Positions 10,361-23,392 of a stretch of DNA of 64,000 nucleotides are shown here, piece by piece. A program made the translations under genes and the position numbers. Source of the stretch: Charina bottae (lineage: Eukaryota; Chordata; Lepidosauria; Squamata; Charinaidae). The notes beneath the pieces were generated by a model. That model was not told the origin of the DNA and ran no database searches. It saw only the letters and a list, made by a program, of their open reading frames with translations. Each line of letters opens with the position of its first letter. Position 1 is the first letter of the stretch. Location of the stretch: NCBI GenBank assembly GCA_023362775.1, contig JALMGJ010000016.1:1371001-1435000 (forward strand), in the 5' to 3' direction.

Positions 10361-11360
10361 TTTTGTTAATGTCTTTTCCTGCAGCTACTACTAGGGAACA
10401 GAGGTTGCATCTTTTGAGGCAGTGAGGTGGGGGGGGGCATCCTCTTGCTGCCTTGCCCAATTGTTTCTATGCTGATGCTGACCCTTTGAAAAAGAAAGAG
10501 GGAGTGTATGTTTGTGTGTGTTTGTGTGTGTGTTTTCAGTTTGTTGGACTGCATGGCACATGATTAGAGGGAAGGACATTTTTTTTCGACAATGTTTGGC
10601 CGTAGTAGAGCCTCCATGGCCTGGCATGATCTATCTGATGAATTTTTGTTTTTGTTTCTCTTTCAACACTTTTTGACAGAGAGAGCAGTCTAATCATTAA
10701 ATAGATTCTTCCAATGCTCAGGTTTTTTTTTTCCTTCCCAGCCCTGTAGGTTTAATTTTGAAAATGTATTGGGAATTTTACAGTGTTACAGTATGTGCCA
10801 ATGCTTCTGCTCAGATAGCTGAGCTAGTTGCCTCAGCCAATGCTCTGGAATTAGCCACAGAGATGAGAGTCAGTTTAATTGCCTTTGACCTTTTTATTTT
10901 TTCATTGGGGAAAAGCTAGATTTTTTTACAATTCAAGGCACGTAAATATTCAGCATGGCTTCCAAATTACTTGCCTGTTAGTGGCAGTGTCAAAAACCCA
11001 ATAGTGCTTTTTATGCATGTTTATACTCACTCATCAAAGCCACTGGTGTGGTAAGAGTTAGGACATGAGTGCATGCATGGGGAAGGGAAAATACACTGGG
11101 AAACTTTCTGGTGCAGAAATTTGTCAGCCCAGGACCCCTGGGGAGTGATTTCAAGGGGGCACAAACTGTTTATACAATAACCCCTGCAGCTGCAGGATGC
11201 CCCCCACCAGGTTGCTTAGAGATGAGCATAAACCCTGGAAGTTTTCTTTTTGGGGGGGGGAGGTGGCTTTCACAAAGCTCCTCTAACTCTTATGTGTTCA
11301 GGCAAACATCACTGAGCCAATACAGCAGTTATCTGCGCAAGCTTTGTCCTTGTCATCCTT
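10361..11360. other. No recognised feature
   Basis: Includes a degenerate TTTGTG/TG run near 10.50-10.53 kb and short T and G homopolymers (10.43, 11.25 kb). No coding signal that I trust. Confidence 0.3.
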
Positions 11361-11369
11361 TCTGCAGGA

Positions 11370-11552
11370 ATGCAAACCTTGGCAGGTGGACCTACCAACA
11401 CCCTGTTCCAGGCTGAGGACCAGGGGCTGGTGAAGGCCTGGTGTCAGGATGGAGGAGAGTTGAAGCCTAAGTGCATGGGGCTGTTCCGAGTCCTGCTGAC
11501 CTCAACAACTGCCACAAAGGTCACCTGCATACATCACACGAGGCTGCAATAG
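11370..11552 (+). pseudogene. Endogenous retrovirus pol relic (integrase C-terminus)
   Basis: The short open stretch contains LKPKCMGLFRVLLTSTTATK followed by a VTCIHHTRLQ ending. A pattern of a Pro/Lys-rich strand, G-x-(F/Y)-x-V-L-L-T, a T-A-x-K-V step and a final I-H-x-(T/S)-R/H-L is characteristic of the integrase C-terminal (GPY/F-type) domain of gammaretroviruses. It is on the same strand as the gag and env relics and lies between them in the expected order. Upstream pol is not recognisable. Confidence 0.55.
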
Positions 11553-12185
11553 ACCCCACAGCCAGAGGAAACCCCACACACACACCTGGCCTGTGCAGTA
11601 ACCTGACGCCTGGCCTGTGGAGCACCCTGACGAATTAGGACTAAGACACTTGTTTAAGAGAAAAAGAACCTAAGACTAATAAAAATTAAAGAAAAAAAGG
11701 GAGGGTAGGCACAGTGTGTGTGCAGCTCTATGAGACTTCTATTCGGCTCAGCATACAGTTCCATGAGAATGGATTCAGGACCAGCGAAGGATTTGGCCCG
11801 AGCGTCTTCCTTGACCTGTTTTTTAAATTTATTTCACTGACATTGACTTTGTTCTTTGCTTTTAATTTAGGATAGGTGTAAGCTTATGCTTTGTGTCTGG
11901 GAGAGGTGGATGGGCCCTGGAGCACATTGGACCTGGACTAGAGTTTTCTGAATTTTTATTTCTGATATTTTGTTTTTTGGGCTGTTTTAAATCCTGCTGT
12001 GTGGGTGTAGGGTGTTGGTTGCTATCTGGTCTCCTTTGCAGGAAATGGTGGTGAGCCGACCTCCTTGTCCTTCTCGAGCATCACCACATGCTCCAGCATC
12101 TGATTATTATTATCCTATAGAAATTACAAACCCCCATTGGAGGAAAGGGCACCATTTTTCTCCGGTAGTGTTCCATGGATGTTTG
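11553..12185 (+). other. Probable pol-env junction of the decayed provirus
   Basis: No firm domain. A stretch near 12.10-12.18 kb reads YYYPIEITNPHWRKGHHFSP and could be the start of env surface protein, because env continues beyond the LINE inserted at 12.19 kb. Weak evidence. Confidence 0.3.
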
Positions 12186-12803
12186 GAATATATTTTATTT
12201 TATTTATTTATTTGTCATATTTATATCCTGCCCATCTCCCCCACAAGGAGGGACCCTTGGCGGTTCACAACAAAAGTTTAAAATCAGTAAAAAACTATAA
12301 ATAACAATAATAAACAATAAAAATATCTAATACAGTCCGATCCAAGGAATGGTAGATCTTACTTATCCCATTGGTCGGTAAGGCTGGTCAGGGCAGATCT
12401 AAGAGACCAGCCAACCCCAAGACTGGCTGTTCCCCTCCCCTCCCCAAGCATGGTGACATAACCAGGTCTTTAGGTTTTTTCTAAAGTCCAGGAGAGAGGG
12501 GGCCGATCTTATTTCAGGAGGAAGAATATTCCAGAGGGCGGGGGCTACTGCAGAGAAGGCACGCCTCCTAGACCCCGTCAGATGGAACTCTCTTACAGAC
12601 GCGGCTTGTAGCGTACCCTCTCTGCAGGGCCGGGTGGGACAGGTTGATGTAACAGGGATGAGACGGTCCCTCAGGTAACCTGGTCCAATGCCATGTAGGG
12701 TGATAACCAACAATGTATTGTCGAAGGCTTTCACGGCCGGAGTTCAATGGCTGTTGTGGGTCTTCCGGGCTGTGTGGCCATGTTCTGGAAGTTGTGGTTC
12801 CTA

Positions 12804-12837
12804 ACGTTTCGCCAGCATCTGTGGCCAGCATCTTCAG
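12804..12837 (-). ncRNA. Hammerhead-ribozyme-like motif, left arm
   Basis: Exact inverted copy of the motif in the right arm: TCTTCAG at 12831-12837 and TTTC at 12807-12810 on the plus strand give CTGAAGA and GAAA on the minus strand. Confidence 0.55.
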
Positions 12838-13232
12838 AGGGCAGGAGCACAGATAGAAGCAAAATCTCTGTGCCCAGGTAGAGTGGGAATGTTCTATTTA
12901 TAGAGCTAAATTATAGGAGATTAGGTGGGGTTTTTTGTTGTGTTGAAATGTTAACGAGTGGCTGATGAGCGTGATTAGCATGTTCATTGTGAGAAGTATT
13001 CCCATGTCCTGGTGGTTGGACTGAGTTCGTTGACCTTCAACGAACTCAGTCCAACCACCAGGACATGGGAATACTTCTCACAATGAACATGCTAATCACG
13101 CTCATCAGCCACTCGTTAACATTTCAACACAACAAAAAACCCCACCTAATCTCCTATAATTTAGCTCTATAAATAGAACATTCCCACTCTACCTGGGCAC
13201 AGAGATTTTGCTTCTATCTGTGCTCCTGCCCT

Positions 13233-13266
13233 CTGAAGATGCTGGCCACAGATGCTGGCGAAACGT
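13233..13266 (+). ncRNA. Hammerhead-ribozyme-like motif, right arm
   Basis: The strand reads CTGAAGA at 13233-13239 (consensus CUGANGA). A hairpin follows, with GCTGGC at 13241-13246 and 13254-13259 pairing through four Watson-Crick and two G-U pairs. Then GAAAC at 13260-13264 is followed by GTT. Stem III would be the self-complementary ACGT, which suits dimeric type-I hammerheads of retroelements. Cleavage would fall after GTT (a permitted NUH site). Activity is inferred, not shown. Confidence 0.55.
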
Positions 13267-13366
13267 TAGGAACCACAACTTCCAGAACACGGCCACACAG
13301 CCCGGAAGACCCACAACAGCCATTGATAACCAACACCTTGAATTGAATCCAGAAGCAAACTGGGAA

Positions 13367-14990
13367 TTACTTCCTCAGGTGCCTGGAGGCCCCAATTATA
13401 ATGTGGGTTCAGTAGATCTGGCAAGCGTTTTGCTTGTCTCTGGAAATAGAACGTATCGACTGTAGCCTCTTCATCAAGGGCCTGGGTATCTGGAGCCTTT
13501 TGGACAATAAGATTACAGGAAGATGTGGATAATACAATTGGGAATTTTGTTGGTATTTGGGATGAGGAGAGGGATAGGAGGACCAATCCTGGACCCCCCT
13601 CTCCATTGGCAAACCTTTGGATTGACCTGCTAAAAGCCTCAGCGGCAGTGCTGGTCAACCAGTCCTGTGTAATTTGCTCCCTAACCCCTCCTTCTACGAA
13701 TGAGGGCTTCATTTTCTCCCCATTCCTTTCAACATCACTTCCATGGTAACCCCTGACTTTAAGACTTTGGATACCACCACCATCTATAATGGGACCTCTT
13801 GGGTCCAGGTGTATAGAGTGAAGGGGGTGCTTTGTCTATGCCAGCAGGGATTGGGCCCATGCTTGGGAGAATCCGAGTGTGAACAAACGTGGACTCCTCT
13901 CACACCCCAACACCTTTCTAATTTGGCCAGATGGAGTTGTGGTGCTCTAACCAACGTTCCTCCCGAGGACTGTTCCTGCCTCTTGGGGCAGGCTTGGAGG
14001 GAACTCTGGGGATTAAATTGCTCACATCAGATGGATAGAACACCCAGAAAAAAAGCTGCTTCATCTCTCATCAGTTCTAGCAGCGTTTCAAGTTGGGTCA
14101 TTAATTCGAACTGGTAAACAGACTCCTTGGTGGGTCTGTGGAGAGTGGGCCTATAGAGGGCTCCCAGAGACTTGCTATTATGCCCATCTAGAGCAGGGAC
14201 TTGCTATTATGCCCATCTAGTACCTCCTGTTTGGATCCACTGTCAGGTCACCAACCTCTCAAACAGAACTAGGGCTAAGGGAGCGTTGGTCAACATAGAT
14301 ATAGGAAGAGGTCAAAAATGGGGTGATGAATGGCCCCCCGAACGTATCGTTAACTGGGTCGGGCCTGCCACCTGGGAGCCAAACCATCCCAGGTGTCACC
14401 CGATCATCCCCATATCTAACAAACAGAATTATTAGGCTTCAGGCAGTCCTGGAAATAATTACCAATAAAACTGCACATGCTTTAGATTTGGTAGCCACCC
14501 AGATTACCCAAATGCCCACCTTACTGTTACAACATACATTAGCTTTGGATTATCTGTTGGTTGCAGAAGGGGGGTTTTGTACTTGGCTGGGGAACACCTC
14601 CAACTGCTGCATCCTCATAGATGATCATGGAGAGGCAATTAAAACTATTACCAAGGACATTCGCAACCTTGCCCACAACCCAGTTCCGAAGTGGGATGGT
14701 TGGACGTTTGACTGGTTAACTAATTGGTTACCTAATTTTGGTTGGTTAAAAGGTTTATTTGTTGTTTTTCCCCCCTTTTTCTTGTTGTAATGATGTTATT
14801 GCCCTGCCTATTGCCTTTTATTAAGTGCTTAGTCACTAATGCTGTAGAAGCCACATTTAATCACCAGATGGTTTTATCCAGTTATTCCCCACAGTGCTAT
14901 GTTGAAGCTTTTCCTCAAAACCTGAGTTCAAATCTTCAAAACCCAAATGGGGGAAATGATAGCAACAGGAGGGAAAAATTTGATTGAAGA
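13367..14990 (+). pseudogene. Endogenous retrovirus env relic (surface and transmembrane parts)
   Basis: Successive open pieces in changing frames (13525-13749, 13743-14117, 14172-14435, 14323-14790, 14742-14987) read as a gamma-type envelope. There is a cysteine-rich surface portion with N-glycosylation sites. A transmembrane ectodomain follows, with a heptad-rich segment, a Leu-rich stretch, EGGFC and the motif CTWLGNTSNCC. A Trp-rich membrane-proximal part (WTFDWLTNWLPNFGWLKG) precedes a hydrophobic anchor and a tail ending near 14985. Frame changes occur near 13.74, 14.33 and 14.74 kb. A 23-bp tandem duplication (gacttgctattatgcccatctag) at about 14.17-14.22 kb adds damage. The CX8CC spacing differs from the usual CX6CC. 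It is inactive. Confidence 0.75.
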
Positions 14991-15607
14991 AAAGTGCTAC
15001 TGTGATAATTGTTCTAACTACTGTCTTGAATAGCCCTTTCTATTAGAATGTGTAACTGTCAGTCTCCCTCCACTTGAGCTCCGTTCGCCTGTCATAGTTT
15101 CATACGTACATGTGTAAAGCATTGTAAGAACTTGACTCGTATTTGCTTTTGTGCCAAAAGCCTTGCTGCTTGAAACAAGCCACTTGGCTTGACATTCCTG
15201 CCTTGGCCGTTTCCTGATAAGACACCTGGAGTGTTAATGAGCGTTCTGATGGGGGGGGGGGGTCTAACTGGAGTGGGAACTAGCTTGTTTTCAATTAGAT
15301 AGTAAATTATGTCAGAGGGATGTTCTTAATATCAAATTTTGCGTGCAAATTTGGCCATTCGAAGCTTTGCCTTTGCCTCATGTATTCTGGTCCTTAATAA
15401 ATGAATCTTTTTAGCATGAACTTATTTTAAAGAAAAAATCAGAGAGAAAAAAAGTTGCCTTTTATTAATAGTATAGTTCCTAGAGGGCTGAGGGATAGTT
15501 TTAGTCAAGGCTGAAAATCCTCTCACAAAGAATGATCAGAATCTAGTAGAATGGATGGGGAGAAAAATTATATCAAAATATATTGAACCTTGTTAAGAAC
15601 CTAGTGC
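14991..15607 (+). other. Possible remains of the provirus 3' LTR; otherwise unassigned
   Basis: Directly follows env, where a 3' LTR would be expected. A purine run (aggagggaaaaat) just before 14.98 kb could be a polypurine tract, and an AATAAA occurs near 15.40 kb (ccttaataaatgaatc). A 12-G run is at about 15.25 kb. No partner LTR is available to confirm this. Confidence 0.3.
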
Positions 15608-15665
15608 ATGTGTGTGTGTGAGAGAGAGAATATATATATATATAATATATATATATAAAATATAA
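15608..15665. repeat. Compound simple repeat (TG, AG, TA)
   Basis: Consecutive tgtgtgtgtg, agagagaga and tatatatata runs, followed by ataaaatataaaata. Confidence 0.9.
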
Positions 15666-17594
15666 AATATTTAGTTTAGGACTGATGCTTTTCAAAAATG
15701 AAAATAAGCCCTATGGATCCTGAATTTTATTTAAAAGGGAAACGGGTCCATAAATAATTTATTCAATTGCTTATGTAACTAGTCTGTTGACAGGTATTAA
15801 TTTTTCTAGGAAAGCCAGCTTCCTAACTTGCTATTTCATATCCCTGTGGCTCTTATCTTGCCATTCTGACAGATGTTCAGAGCAACAGAAAAAGACCTTG
15901 AGAATAACCTGCTTTAGAGTGTATGTCAGCTCGTGCTTAATATGCAGAGTTAAACATGGACATGGTTATAATGCAAAGATTCAGTGGAAAAGCGGTGAAG
16001 CTACAGTGCAATTGACATGATTTGGGGGGGGAAAGTGATATTTTAGAAAATGTAGACATCAAAGGTGAAGAGTTGTTAGAGCTAGAAAAGTCCATATTTT
16101 TCAGTCTTTCTTTCTTTACACTGTTTACCCTCTTTCTTTACACTGTTAGTTCATGCAAAGGATGTTCAGAAGAATATGTTTATATTGTCACTAAAGACTG
16201 CAAAGAACAATTTTTAGAATAATCCAGTTGATTTGACATTTTTTTAAAGGCAGTTCTCAGACAGAGAAAATTTACTACAAGATTTTAAAAGGAGGAGGGA
16301 CACAGAAGAATACCCTTCAAACCCCATTATAGAACTATAGGTGCATCGTGATCTGCAATTAAGTAATTCACCAATGCAGAGGAAAACTGCAATGAATGAA
16401 ACAGCACTTATACCTTGTGACCAAAAAAAAGAAAAGCTTCAGTGGGTTTTTTTATTTACTTTCTGTTTTTCCTTTAAGAATGGAACTATGAAAAATTCAG
16501 AAAAACTAAATTAGAAGAAACATGGCATGCAATATTGTTGGTGAAATCTGTAAAATACTTGGATGTGAAAACCAGTGGCCAGTGACTAGAGGGAAGATCA
16601 TGCCTGCAGCAGCATCAGATGGCCAGTGAGCGAAGGGCAAGGTCATGCCTTTAATTTACCTTGATAAGATGTGCCATAGATCAATTGCCCAGCATGCCAT
16701 ATGTTGGAAGAAGCTGGATCACACAAGTTTAAAACTAGAGCAGGAAAAGAGTTCAGGGTTTCTCTCTGGTGGATCAGGATAAGTTGAAGACAACATCACC
16801 CACTCATTTCCTGTAAATGTGGTTCCTGAAGCATCACCAATTCATGGTTAGAAGAACATGGGTAAGAGCCCTTAAGGACATCATGATCAAATGGCTTCTG
16901 TGACATGCTGCTGCTAATTTGCCAAAGGTGGATGTTCCTGGATAGATCTTGCCACAGTGCGCTATGTTCTGGAACCTCAAGATTGAATTAATAAGATATT
17001 ATTTATATTTAGCTCCCCTTGAAGCTGTTTCAAAATGTTGAAGATAGCAATCTTCTCTGAACATATTGCATTTCTTGGAAGGAGCACCATTTACAGTCAA
17101 TTATGCATGGCTTACATAATTTTGTAAAGTCTATTTAGAAGCTACAGTAAATACCTGGTGGATCATTTTGAACCTTAAATGCCTCTTAGGGATTCCTCCT
17201 TGGTGGTATTGTATTTGCCAAGAATCTGCTTTGTTGTGAGCTAATAAGGGTTCTTGAATGAGAAATTTAGCCTGTGTGCACCCTTGCTGTGTTTGCTCAT
17301 GTAAGTTCTTAACTTCATAAATGCTGTTGTGTCTCTGCTGTTATTCTGGTCATCCTGATTGTAAAGTGTTGCAGTTTAAAGAAGTTGCAATATAATTGTT
17401 TTAAAATAATGTAGCTCATGGTTTTTAATCTTACTGGCAGAAACTTTATGGCAGAAACTTTAAAAGGACTGCTGACTTAATTCAGCAGGGGTGAAATTGA
17501 CATCAGTTTTGTCTATTTCTTATTCCATTCATTGAATGGAGAATAGCAAAATGACTCTTTTCAAAATTGTTTTTTAGATTAGCAGGTAGTGTTG
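15666..17594. other. No recognised feature
   Basis: Unique-looking AT-rich DNA. Short open stretches (for example 15787-16222) have no recognisable domain. A partial local repeat (ggccagtga ... gtcatgcct) occurs at about 16.57-16.65 kb. Confidence 0.4.
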
Positions 17595-17602
17595 GTGTAG
17601 AT

Positions 17603-17873
17603 CAGAGCTTTCCAAACTGTGTGTCGCGACACAAAAGTGTGTCGCCACACACATTCTGGTGTGTCGCCACACAACCCGGAAGCGCTGATCATCATCAGCG
17701 CTTCCGGGTTTTCCCGCGGCAACACACCAATGGCGGCACGCCAAAACCCGAAAGTGGCAGCAGCGCTTCCGGGTTTTTGCATGCTGCCACAATGGTGGCA
17801 CTTCCGGGTTTTCCCGCGGCGACACACCAACGGCGGTTGGTGTGTCGCCGCGGGAAAACTTTGGAAAGCCCTG
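17603..17873. mobile_element. Non-autonomous hAT-type MITE (271 bp)
   Basis: Flanked by an 8-bp duplication gtgtagat (17595-17602 and 17874-17881). Termini are inverted: CAGAGCTTTCCAAACT at left and CAGGGCTTTCCAAAGT read inward from the right. The interior is rich in CpG with repeated ggaagcgctg and gtgtgtcgcc units. No transposase. Same family as the copy at 46480-46863. An 8-bp duplication and CAGGG-type ends are hAT hallmarks. Confidence 0.88.
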
Positions 17874-17881
17874 GTGTAGAT

Positions 17882-19134
17882 GTACAGTGAACATGTTTGT
17901 TAGCTGCTTTTGTTAATACTGAATTTACTCTAGAGCATAATGGTTATTCATGAATGATTTGGCTATTAAATGGTCCTATAAATGAATATTTAGAGAAAGG
18001 CAAGGGAATATTATTTTATTTAGTCATATTTATTATTACTTAACCATGGTAGCTTTTAAAGATACAAATAAATTTTTACTTTATGATATACAAGCTAACA
18101 TATTTCAGCTAGGGAAGAAAAATGGCTTTTACTACAATCTACTACAGTAATATTAATTGATGACCAATTGCTGCTGAGCTACAGCAGCCCCCAGCAGGAG
18201 GCATAGTGACTTTTTTCAGCCAGATCCTTTGTGTGTAAGCTACAAAATCCAGTAATCAGATAGGGAAATCACTGGATAAGTAAAGTAGTGCAGGAAGAGT
18301 TTCCTTCAAGGAGACTTCGAACACTTTATTCATGAAGAAAATAGTCTGCCTCAGAAAATGGTCATCAGTGGTTTATATTAACAAAGTCATGTAGAAAGTT
18401 TCAGGGTGGGGGGAGGAGAAGAGAAAGAAAAAATTACCAAGCTTCATGGACAGGTGATGACTGGCTATTCATAAAACTCTTGGTAATAGTGGCATTGTTC
18501 ATACAAAGGAGGGCTAGTCAAGCCCTCTTTTGAAGCTGCTTCTCAAAGCAACATATTGACCAAAGCAAAGAGAAAGATGAAGGTGCTGTATTGCTTTGCT
18601 TTTTTTTTTTTTTCTCAAAATGATTAAAGTGCCTCTGGAATCCCAGGGGTTGAGAAGTTTCAGCCAGTAATTTTTGCAGGTTATTTCAAGCTTGCCTGCC
18701 TAAAGTGGGTAATTTGATTGTTAAATGCTTTGCCTGGTTCTTGCTCAGCCCCTAAACAAGCCAAACAGTGCTTCTGTTCAACCCTCTTCAACCTTACTAA
18801 AGAATGTAGCTAAAAATGAGGTTTCTGCTAGAAATAGACAATAGAATCAGGTTAATGTCAGTTGTATTGTATCATGAAGGACTTAGAGTGTTGAAGTATT
18901 TTCCATTCTCTGCTATTTATTTTACTCTTACTTGCTATCTGTCAGTTATTATAGTTGAAAGCTATTATTATATGTTGTTAGAAATGGGAGAATATGTTCA
19001 TTGAGGCTACTCGTTTTTCTTTTTTACATTATACCAAGAAAAAAACCCAAACAACAACAACCCCCCTTTTAATCTACTAATCTACGTAATCTTCAAGTTT
19101 TAGCATGTATCAATCCCATATTTCCTGAAAAGAA
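17882..19134. other. No recognised feature
   Basis: AT-rich, with a T run at about 18.60 kb. No repeat family or coding stretch recognised. Confidence 0.4.
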
Positions 19135-19136
19135 TA

Positions 19137-20717
<1,581 letters not shown>

Positions 20718-20719
20718 TA

Positions 20720-21944
20720 AGTCTTAAAAGTATTGAAACTTGATGGTCCTCTCTAAGATCAGCTGCATTATTGCTTGTTTTGAATTTCTTAGCTTCTCAG
20801 ATAGTTTGTTAAGGCACCTCAACCAAGATCTTGTTTTTGTCAGTGCCAAGTAGTGACTTTAATGTGAATACAACCAGCTCCTATACTGGTTTTGATGTTC
20901 AAATATTTCAGTGATACAAATAGCAGGCTTTGTTTCAAAGACAAACTTAATTTGCAAAGGGTTTCAATCTAGGTACTAAGGATCTAATACTGAATGGTTT
21001 AATAATTTGTAGATCTAAAGGATTTTATAGTGAATTGAGTAATCAATTGCACATTTGTACAACTTTTGTCAAGGCATATTCCAGTCTAAGTACTATATCA
21101 AACTGGAAGATCTAAGCAAAACACAGAGTCTAATATCACACAAGTCCCTGAGCAGAGTCATGGCTGATTTTGGAAAAAGCTAAACAGGTTGGTTGGGAGA
21201 TCTGAGAAAATAAATAAAATCCTAAAAGAAGGCACTTCTATGCCATAAAACTACATGGTCATATTTACATAATCAACAGGAGTTGTGAACTAATTTGAGG
21301 GATCAGTTACCTTTTTGGTAAATGATACTTGAAATATCTCCCCGGCCTCTGGAAGGCCTTGCTTTGACAGTAGCTGCCAGTCAAAATAAATCTATCAGAA
21401 GAATTAGTATTTTGATCATATGTGGAATAGTGTTATATGTTGGTATTATGTTTATAATATATAAGGAGATTTACTTTAAACATTAAATCTTTATTTCTCC
21501 CCGAAATATTTTTTTTTCTCCTTCCATGTGCTCAGATTACCAGCAGAAATTTGAAATGTGCTTCTGTTTGTATATGTTTTTGCCTTAGGATTAATAAAAG
21601 GCAATAATATGTCATAGTCAATGATGACTACTGTATGCACTTTAAAATTTTATAATTTCTTAATAGAATACACTGATTGGAAACCTTAGCCTGGGGGACA
21701 CAAACCAGATGGAAGACAATATTGGATAAACTATTCCCACTGGAAGATTCTGCTTGCCTACCACTATTGTTGGGGAAGGTTAATAATGAAACAATGTGAC
21801 ATACCCTTTTTGTCTTCTGAATAAATAAAGCATATTAAAATACCTGATGTCGACTCCAGCTGTTTCCTTCTCAGGTGGCATCCATATGAAAGTCACAAAA
21901 TCCTGCAGTTTGCCTGAACTACTTCATAAAACAAGAAAAACACT

Positions 21945-21978
<34 letters not shown>

Positions 21979-23226
21979 CTAAGTGTGGCAGAAAGATAAT
22001 CTCACGAATGCTTTGCGACCCTACACACACTCATTTATGTTATATTGTTCTTATTAAACTCACTGTTATTCCCTCCTTCCCAAACTGCAGGGTGGGGGGC
22101 AGGGCACCTTCTTTGATGGAGGTTAGAGCCCTGGCAAACAGAAATGCTTTTCCATTTCTCAGCAGTGAAGAAAAACCAACACAATGCTTTGCTCAGCATA
22201 AACAGAGACAGCACAGCACTCTCAAATAAAACAAATAAACAACATGAAAAAAAGCTATTTCCCAAAGGAAAGGGAGGAAGGGAGGAAAGGGAGGAAGGAT
22301 CCTTAAGTCCAGAAGGGAAATGGCCACATTGTTTTAAAAGAGAAATCAATCAGACCTAACCTAATTTTAATTGTCAATTCAGCTCAGAAACAAACAAACA
22401 AAAAACATATCATTTGAGTGGATTTAGGGAATTGATGAATAAAGTTTAGTTGCTCAAATCAAATTGAATCAATCAGATTTTGATTACTTGGTTAATTTAA
22501 AAACAAGTAATGTACTGGCATAGCCATACAACATGATTCCAAAATATTAAGTTTAACTTTTCAAGTATTACTCTGGCTGTTGAAAGAAAGAATACTGTAT
22601 TCCACAGGCCTGTGCTGCCAGCCACAAAACCCAGCACCAGCACCAGCACCGCCGCCGCCTCCTACTCAAAATTCCCCCAGGGCAGAAGACAGCAGTTTGG
22701 CCAGTTCCAGCTGGGGGGGGGGAAGCATGTGCCACCAATGCCACAGGCTCCCCACAAATCTGCTGTTTTCAATGGCAACAATATAACTTCTATCAACATC
22801 CAATTCTGGCAGTCAAGACACACAATAGAAATTTTCATGGAAACAAATAAAAACTCTAACCCTGTATACTGTATATTCAATCCCTGTGCTTATTTTTTAC
22901 TTCTGATGTAATCATATTTCTGACCTGGAAGTCATATATCAGTCAGTGTTAATAAAATATGATCATACTGGTATCTCTCACAAAATTTTAAAAATACTCA
23001 AAAATATGTATACTTTCCCTACTAGTTGTTTCTTTTTCTCAAAGAACCTATTATTGTTGCCTTGTGAAGTATTTATTCTGGGCCAGTTGTTGTGCTATGC
23101 AAAATTCTCATAACGATAATTATCCACACACACACAAAACACATGATAAAGTAAAATCAGACTGAAAACATATTAAACTCTTTTGTCAATTCAATTATTT
23201 CAAAAGTTTATTTAAAAAATATAGTG
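20720..23226. other. No recognised gene; includes a (TC)n microsatellite
   Basis: Mostly unique AT-rich DNA. (TC)n lies at about 21948-21976. A purine-rich GGGAGGAA patch is near 22.26-22.30 kb and a short CAGCAC run near 22.63 kb. Open stretches here look like chance. Confidence 0.45.
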
Positions 23227-23392
23227 ATAAATTTATTTATTTATTTATTCAATTTATATAGCCGCCCATCATAAACCAGTGACTCTGGGTGGCTAACAAT
23301 AACAAAAACAATAAAACAATAAAAACAAAAAGTTAAATATAAATATAAATATAAATATAAACACAGCCAATAGATCTTAAAAGCCATTGGTG

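Larger units (their letters stand above)
12713..13323. mobile_element. Palindromic Penelope-like insert: two 287-bp inverted arms with a 12-bp target duplication
   Basis: Arms 12747-13033 and 13037-13323 are reverse complements with one mismatch by eye, around a 3-bp centre (cct). A 34-bp extension (12713-12746, with tcgaaggctttcacggcc) is present only on the left. The 12-mer tgataaccaaca occurs at 12701-12712 and 13324-13335. Each arm carries a hammerhead-like core (CTGAAGA ... GAAAC). Penelope-like elements are known to carry hammerhead motifs in their terminal repeats and often have one terminal repeat inverted, so I assign this to that class. No RT is left between the arms. A fold-back DNA transposon is the alternative. 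Confidence 0.65.
12186..13366 (-). mobile_element. CR1/L2-type LINE 3' fragment, interrupted by a Penelope-like insert
   Basis: The 3' tail is at the left (ttatttatttatttgtcatatttatatcctgcc on the plus strand). The minus strand then reads the family C-terminus: GPGYLRDRLIPVTSTCPTR, RRRAFSAVAPALWNILPPEI and LLDFRKNLKTWLC. The homology breaks at 12700 and resumes at 13336 (ccttgaattgaatccagaag), with tgataaccaaca repeated on both sides. It matches the same region of the copy at 23.2-25.4 kb. It is inserted in the retroviral env region, so it is younger than the provirus and older than the palindromic insert. Confidence 0.8.

Noticed and set aside
12962..12980. CTGATGAG, resembling a hammerhead core, in the left arm of the palindrome
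   Set aside because: No GAAA with an intervening stem follows it. The better motif in the same arm is CTGAAGA-stem-GAAAC on the other strand.
13021..13050. Palindrome as a sequencing or assembly fold-back artefact
   Set aside because: Target duplication on both sides, a one-sided extension and a mismatch between arms point to a real insertion. Raw reads would settle it.
17567..17894. Several open frames of 80-107 codons around 17.6-17.9 kb
   Set aside because: They lie within the CpG-rich palindromic MITE and are chance frames on both strands.
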